From positions 1-42,380 of IMG/VR virus record IMGVR_UViG_3300024327_000016: a stretch of 42,380 bases of DNA; one strand, 5' to 3'. Below the pieces are notes generated by a model, which saw nothing but the letters and a program-made list of their open reading frames with translations, had not been told where the DNA came from and made no database searches. Both the position numbers and the translations under genes were made by a program. Origin of the DNA: a virus. Below are positions 38,105 to 42,380 of this stretch, one piece after another; the first letter of the stretch is position 1, and each line of letters starts with the position of its first letter.

Positions 38105-39175
38105 ATGTCAGAACAAAAAAGCGAAGCTACCTTTAGTAATGGAGATGAGTCGCAAGTTTCAGACTTTGACTTTGATGCTTTGGCGGATGAGGTTCTCGGT
38201 ACAGATGAGATCGCTACCCAAGAAAGTAATGAAGACACAGAAGAACTCACAGACGATGATCCCATCGTTGACGAGGACGCTGAAGAAGTTGATGAAGTAG
38301 AGGAAGATAGTGAAGAGGAAGAAGCTGAGGATGAGGATGAGTCTACGGACGCTACCCAAGATGACGATGCAGATGATTCGGAAGAAGGTGAAGAAGGTGA
38401 AATCGATATGGACTTTGCAGTCCCAGTTAAGATTGATGGGGAAGAAAGCAATGTCACTATGGAAGAGCTTGTCGCTAATTATCAGACTAAACAACATCAG
38501 TCGAAGAAAGGGGATGAACTTGCGAAACAGGCAAAAGAGTTAGATGCTTATAAAGCAGACGCTCAGGTATTTGCTAAAATAAATGCACAGTTACTACAAG
38601 ATCAAGATGACAAAGACAAGCGAATCTTATCAAACCTTGAAAAGAAGGTTGATGAAGCTTACGCTGAAGATGACTTTGAAGCTAGTAAACTAGAAAGACA
38701 GTTTAATAAGGCGACAAAGGAATATTCTCAACGTAAAACTAACAGAGATTCAATGTTGGAAAATATGGGACGAAAGGTTCAAGAAGAGCAAGTGGGGCAA
38801 TTCAACAAACAAGTTGAAGCATTCCATGCTGCAATTCCTGAGTATGTTCCAGATTGGTCAAACGATGTGGCACAAGCTAACAGAGAGTTCGCCTTAAAAG
38901 GTGGACTACCTGAACATCTTGTTGACTCAATGGTAGATCCTGCAGTAGTTGCATTTGTGGACAAATTCCGAAGATTAGCTGAAACTACTTCTAAGGGGGC
39001 TGTTAAACGAAAGAAAGCCCCAGTTAAAAGAGTCTCAACTAAAAAGCCTGTTTCTAAAACAACTAAAAAAGAAAACAGAGTTGATCAGTCTAGACAAAGA
39101 GTTAGTAAAGGCAAAGGAACAGAGAACGATTCAAAAGTTCTCTTTGATAATGTTATTGACAATATGTTTGGCTAG
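38105..39175 (+). CDS. putative scaffolding protein, 356 aa
   Basis: The first 110 residues are extremely acidic (long Asp/Glu runs), followed by charged helices (about 150-250) and a basic tail (KRKKAPVKRVSTKKPVSKTT). Such asymmetric charge and a position directly before the capsid gene are typical of scaffolds, whose basic end binds coat protein. No protease motif seen. Confidence 0.75.
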   Translation: MSEQKSEATFSNGDESQVSDFDFDALADEVLGTDEIATQESNEDTEELTDDDPIVDEDAEEVDEVEEDSEEEEAEDEDESTDATQDDDADDSEEGEEGEIDMDFAVPVKIDGEESNVTMEELVANYQTKQHQSKKGDELAKQAKELDAYKADAQVFAKINAQLLQDQDDKDKRILSNLEKKVDEAYAEDDFEASKLERQFNKATKEYSQRKTNRDSMLENMGRKVQEEQVGQFNKQVEAFHAAIPEYVPDWSNDVAQANREFALKGGLPEHLVDSMVDPAVVAFVDKFRRLAETTSKGAVKRKKAPVKRVSTKKPVSKTTKKENRVDQSRQRVSKGKGTENDSKVLFDNVIDNMFG

Positions 39176-39203
39176 TCAGCCTGTCTAATATAAGGATAGC
39201 AAA

Positions 39204-40220
39204 ATGGCTACTAAATTTGGTACTTCAACCATAACGGGCAGTTTTACTGCTCAGGGTTCTCAGAAAGAGGACCTAGCAAACTACATCTCTAATATATCTA
39301 GAGATATGACTCCATTCATGTCTTCAATCGGTAAGAACAAAGCTTCTGCGATTACTCATGAATGGTCAACTGACACTTTAGCTGCTGCTGCATTGCAAGC
39401 TGCAGTTGAAGGTTCAAGCTTCGCAGAATCTGCCGGTCCTGTTGTACAGAAGATTGATAACAAGGCACAGATCTTTACTAAAGGTATTCGTGTTTCTGGT
39501 TCTCTTGAAGCTGTAGACAAGGCTGGACGTAAGTCTGAATTCAAATATCAGACTGAGAAGCGAGGTAAAGAAATCATGCGTGACATTGAGAAGACTTTAG
39601 TGTCTTCTCAAACAAAAGGTACGCAAGGCTCTTCAGCCTCAGGTGGCATTCAAGCATACGCTCGTAAGATGGGCGGATACCAGTCTTATGCTGGTGTAGC
39701 AGAATCTGTTGCATCTGTAACTTCTGGATCATTAACAGTGACACAAGCTGCTGGTGATGGTTCTGATGTTGCTACTGCAGCTGGTACTGGTAAAGCTTCT
39801 GAGCCATTTACTTTAGCAAGCATCAATGAAATTCTTCGTGAAATTAACGGCGAAACTTCTGCAGCTCCATCTAAAGTAATGATGTCAACAGCTAACAAAG
39901 TAAACTTCTCTAACTTAGTTAATACTTCTTCTATGAATACTCGTAGAAATATTGATGAGAAGGGCAAGTTACGCCAATCAGTTGATTTGTATGAATCTGA
40001 CTTTGGTGATGTTGAGTTAGTTCACAACTACTTAATGGATGATACTGAAGTGTTCGTTTACGATCCTTCTCTATTATCAGTTGCAACTCTTCGTCCGATT
40101 CAGTTCCGTGATATCAACGAAGACGGTGACTCTTTACGTTCTTACATGGTACACGAGTGTACTTTGGAAGCTAAGAGTCCATCTGGTAACGGTGTTATCA
40201 TTGATGTGTCTTTAACTTAA
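39204..40220 (+). CDS. major capsid protein, SU10/DUF5309 type, 338 aa
   Basis: SFTAQGSQKEDLANYISNIS, RDMTPFMSSIGKNKASAITH and EWSTDTLAA are the N-terminal signature of the SU10-type (DUF5309) HK97-fold coat protein. FQFRDINEDGDS-like end (IQFRDINEDGDSLRSYMVHE) also fits. Length is normal. SD AAGGA. A strong pair of hairpins follows the stop. Confidence 0.88.
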   Translation: MATKFGTSTITGSFTAQGSQKEDLANYISNISRDMTPFMSSIGKNKASAITHEWSTDTLAAAALQAAVEGSSFAESAGPVVQKIDNKAQIFTKGIRVSGSLEAVDKAGRKSEFKYQTEKRGKEIMRDIEKTLVSSQTKGTQGSSASGGIQAYARKMGGYQSYAGVAESVASVTSGSLTVTQAAGDGSDVATAAGTGKASEPFTLASINEILREINGETSAAPSKVMMSTANKVNFSNLVNTSSMNTRRNIDEKGKLRQSVDLYESDFGDVELVHNYLMDDTEVFVYDPSLLSVATLRPIQFRDINEDGDSLRSYMVHECTLEAKSPSGNGVIIDVSLT

Positions 40221-40240
40221 TAGGTTAAGCAAAGTTGAAT

Positions 40241-40308
40241 TAACCCCTGCTTTCGGGTGGGGGTTATTCTTACCAAGAAAGATTCTAAGAGTCTTTGTCG
40301 GTAAGAAT
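40241..40308 (+). terminator. two hairpins after the capsid gene, likely partial terminator or mRNA stabiliser
   Basis: TAACCCC (40241-40247) pairs with GGGGTTA (40260-40266). Then ATTCTTACC (40266-40274) pairs with GGTAAGAAT (40300-40308), with inner AAAGA/TCTTT. No long U run follows, so read-through into the next head gene is expected. Phages often place such a structure after the capsid gene to raise its relative output. Confidence 0.65.
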
Positions 40309-40324
40309 AATAAAGAGATGAGAG

Positions 40325-40627
40325 ATGAGAGAAATAAGAGAACAATTATTTAAAGATTATGAAGTACATTCAGATGCCAGTGGCATTGGTATAGTACAAG
40401 ATATCGAGCCTCATTTAGAATGGGCGAAAGCTCAAAGAGAGTTCGGTAAAAAAAACAAGCGAATCGATTCAGGATTTAAACCGTTTTGCAATGTACCAGA
40501 TACAATTGCATTAGATATTATGACAAAGTATGGAATTAATATCCATGATAAGAATATCCAACCTGAAGAAATGAGAAAGTTTAAACATATCATGAAGTTT
40601 AAATATCCTCATCTTATGTATTACTAA
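40325..40627 (+). CDS. hypothetical head-region protein, 100 aa
   Basis: MREIREQLFKDYEVHSDASG; basic, ending KHIMKFKYPHLMYY. Small proteins of this kind sit between capsid and adaptor genes in several marine phages; role unknown. SD GAGATGAG is weak. Confidence 0.7.
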   Translation: MREIREQLFKDYEVHSDASGIGIVQDIEPHLEWAKAQREFGKKNKRIDSGFKPFCNVPDTIALDIMTKYGINIHDKNIQPEEMRKFKHIMKFKYPHLMYY

Positions 40628-40645
40628 CTAATTTAGGAGCCCTAT

Positions 40646-41515
40646 ATGGCCATCATAGATCAAGCTACATTACGCACAAATATTGCGGATTGGCTGAACA
40701 GAACAGATTTAACCGATACTCAGCTTGATTTATTCATTCAGATGGCTGAAGCTAAGGTTTATGAGAAACTTCGTGTTCCTCCTTTAGAGGCTTTAGAAGG
40801 CTTCTCAGTAGCTAGTAGCAATTCTAGTATTACTATTCCTTCTAGGTTCCTAGAGTTAATTGAATTAAGATTAGTAAAGGCAGGAACCTGTTCGGTTGCT
40901 CCAACTACTAATACAACTAGAGCTTTATGTTCAGCTGCTAGCGGTACTTGGACAGACTCTGATAAAGACGATGATGTTTCTTATCGTAGGATTGATGGCA
41001 AGGCTTTTCATAATAACAAGATGAATTACTCTTTCACTAGAGAGCTAACTAGTTTCTTATTAACAGATAAAGAAGGAGAGCAAAGTGCTTCTGGTGAGTA
41101 TGTGTTAAAGTATTATAAGGCTGGCGAGGCTATTGGCACTACCTCTTCAACTACTACAACAGCTGGTGCGTTTACGATTGGTAAGTACTATACGATTACT
41201 ACAGTTGGAACGACAGATTTCACAGCAATAGGAGCTTCAGGTAACACTGTAGGTGTTATATTTAATGCCACAGGAGTTGGAACTGGAACTGGAACTGCTA
41301 CTATTGAAGTAATTCCTTATATCTTGTCTAGCGAGTATGAAACAGTTCTTTATTCATCATTAGCTATTGGCTCTGCTTTCTTAGGAAGTGTTGAGGACGA
41401 GGCTAGATATTATCAAATGTTCTTAGATAAGATCACAACATTAAACGATAAAGCTAAAGAGGCAGAGCTCAAAGGAGCTACATTTACACAGATATTTTCT
41501 GAAGCTTTAATATAG
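40646..41515 (+). CDS. head-tail adaptor protein with inserted surface modules, 289 aa
   Basis: The start (LRTNIADWLNRTDLTDTQLD ... AEAKVYEKLRVPPLE) and later FLELIELRLVKAG match the podovirus adaptor ring protein that joins portal to tail (SU10-type). Two insertions interrupt it: a Cys pair with GTWT (about 79-98), and a Thr/Gly-rich module with TTVGTTDFTAIGASGNTVGV (about 165-225). The latter repeats in many marine phage tail proteins. SD AGGAG. Confidence 0.75.
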   Translation: MAIIDQATLRTNIADWLNRTDLTDTQLDLFIQMAEAKVYEKLRVPPLEALEGFSVASSNSSITIPSRFLELIELRLVKAGTCSVAPTTNTTRALCSAASGTWTDSDKDDDVSYRRIDGKAFHNNKMNYSFTRELTSFLLTDKEGEQSASGEYVLKYYKAGEAIGTTSSTTTTAGAFTIGKYYTITTVGTTDFTAIGASGNTVGVIFNATGVGTGTGTATIEVIPYILSSEYETVLYSSLAIGSAFLGSVEDEARYYQMFLDKITTLNDKAKEAELKGATFTQIFSEALI

Positions 41516-41524
41516 GAGAATAAT

Positions 41525-42380
41525 ATGCCTAGAAATTCATTTTATGATGGTAACGCAGGCGATACGATTGCTATTGATAACTCAGCAGCAGCAGCAGCGG
41601 TAAGTGAAACTAATGCAGCAGCTTCCGAGTCTGCAGCAGCGGCAAGTGAGACAGCAGCAGCCGTTAGTGAAACTAATGCAGCAGCTTCGTATGATTCATT
41701 TGACGATAGGTATCTTGGTGTTAAATCATCAGGACCTACACTAGATAATGATGGTGACGCCTTAGTAGATGGTGCGTTGTACTTTGATACAACAACCAAT
41801 GCTATGATGGTTTACGATTTAGGTGGAACAACCTGGAATCGTACTACACCAACAACATCAGACCAAACAAAGATTAATACCGTTTCTGGTATTGCAGCTA
41901 ATGTAACCACAGTAGCAGGCATATCAGCAAACGTAACAACAGTTGCTGGCATCTCAAGTGATGTAACTACAGTAGCTGGTAAGAGTACAGAAATAGGACG
42001 TTTAGGTACAGCAGCTGCTGTAGCTGATATGGCTATCTTAGGTACTGCTGATGTAGTATCTGATATGAATATCTTAGGTACTGCTGCTATTGTTGCTGAT
42101 ATGGCTATCTTAGGTACTGCAGATGTAGTAGCTGATTTAAACACTCTAGGTACTGCAGATGTAGTAGCTGATATGAATACCTTAGGAACAGCTGATGTTG
42201 TTTCTGATATGAACACACTAGGTACTGCTGATGTAGTAGCTGATATGAATACCTTAGGAACAGCAGATGTAGTTCTAGATATGAACACACTAGGAACAGC
42301 AGATGTTGTTTCTGATATGAACACACTAGGCACTTCAGCTAATGTAACTGCAATGGACACTTGTGCTAGTAATATCACAG
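41525..42380 (+). CDS. tail-fibre-type repeat protein, N-terminal 285 aa (runs off the window)
   Basis: Open to the end of the window. Residues 19-55 are Ala/Ser/Glu/Thr-rich (AAVSETNAAASESAAAASET), like the linker of T7-like tail fibres. A small globular part follows (YDSFDDRYLGVK ... GALYFDTTTNAMMVYDLGGT), then three VTTVAG decapeptides, then ten LGTADVVADMNT dodecapeptides that may form a beta-helical or coiled shaft. It probably binds the host surface; the tip is missing. SD AGGAG. Confidence 0.75.
   Translation, partial: MPRNSFYDGNAGDTIAIDNSAAAAAVSETNAAASESAAAASETAAAVSETNAAASYDSFDDRYLGVKSSGPTLDNDGDALVDGALYFDTTTNAMMVYDLGGTTWNRTTPTTSDQTKINTVSGIAANVTTVAGISANVTTVAGISSDVTTVAGKSTEIGRLGTAAAVADMAILGTADVVSDMNILGTAAIVADMAILGTADVVADLNTLGTADVVADMNTLGTADVVSDMNTLGTADVVADMNTLGTADVVLDMNTLGTADVVSDMNTLGTSANVTAMDTCASNIT
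42002..42361 (+). repeat. ten 36-bp coding repeats (LGTADVVADMNT)
   Basis: Ten units of exactly 36 bp in frame. Units differ mostly at third positions and at a few residues (A/S, M/L, N/A). The array lies in the fibre shaft and could expand or shrink by recombination. Confidence 0.9.

Noticed and set aside
38101-38497. Ser-rich ORFs antisense to the scaffold gene
   Set aside because: They are the complement of an acidic GAA/GAT-rich stretch; shadow frames.
42352-42370. Extra class I core (GTGTCCATTG on - strand)
   Set aside because: Lies inside the fibre coding sequence, lacks the TATGTGA part and the stem.
41812-42378. 188-aa - strand ORF with SVFISxTTSAVP repeats
   Set aside because: Antisense shadow of the fibre repeats, without SD.

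Overview
This window looks like most of the genome of a low-GC, tailed, probably marine bacteriophage with a podovirus-type gene set. No host genes, tRNA genes, rRNA genes, insertion sequences or CRISPR arrays were seen. Almost every base is coding. Genes are packed with 1-30 bp overlaps and strong Shine-Dalgarno sites, often with the start context AAAGGAGTAATAACATG. The window starts inside one gene and ends inside a tail-fibre-like gene, both on the + strand, so a tail section of the genome lies outside it.

Layout. (1) 1-11857, + strand: end of the late operon, with three low-complexity virion-type proteins, two large candidate ejection proteins (736 and 1346 aa) and a 1063-aa protein that I read as a second, diverged single-subunit RNA polymerase. 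A bidirectional terminator follows at about 11860-11910. (2) 11909-32729, - strand: the early/middle region, about 55 genes. Its promoter-distal part carries replication, recombination and transcription genes: GP88-like protein, Toprim primase, T7-type RNA polymerase (809 aa), T7-type ssDNA-binding protein, DEAD-box helicase, tandem-HTH protein, YqaJ exonuclease, RusA resolvase. The promoter-proximal part is a long run of tiny proteins plus a bacterial-type SSB. (3) 31602-32423: about 820 bp without genes, holding an inverted pair of perfect DnaA boxes, two + strand phage promoters, inverted repeats and an iteron-like array; it is the best candidate replication origin. (4) 32960-42380, + strand: packaging and head genes (TerS-like, 39-aa KGSKNK protein, TerL, portal, scaffold, SU10-type major capsid, adaptor) and the start of a repeat-rich fibre.

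How it may work. Two kinds of phage promoter share a TTGTGTCC core. Class I (three clear copies and one degenerate, all firing on the - strand into early genes) has a covarying stem-loop just upstream of the predicted start. Class II (three copies: one after the RNA polymerase gene firing into the middle genes, two in the non-coding region firing toward the late genes) reads TTGTGTCCTTATAGAG, and each predicted transcript begins with its own small hairpin. Together with a polymerase-like protein encoded among virion genes, this suggests an N4-like cascade in a small genome: an injected polymerase reads hairpin promoters first, then the 809-aa polymerase reads class II promoters. The polymerase motifs and promoter repeats are visible in the sequence; pairing each promoter class with a polymerase is inference.

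No DNA polymerase or hexameric replicative helicase is encoded here, although the whole early block appears to be present. With the DnaA boxes, this suggests use of the host replisome, unless those genes lie in the missing part.
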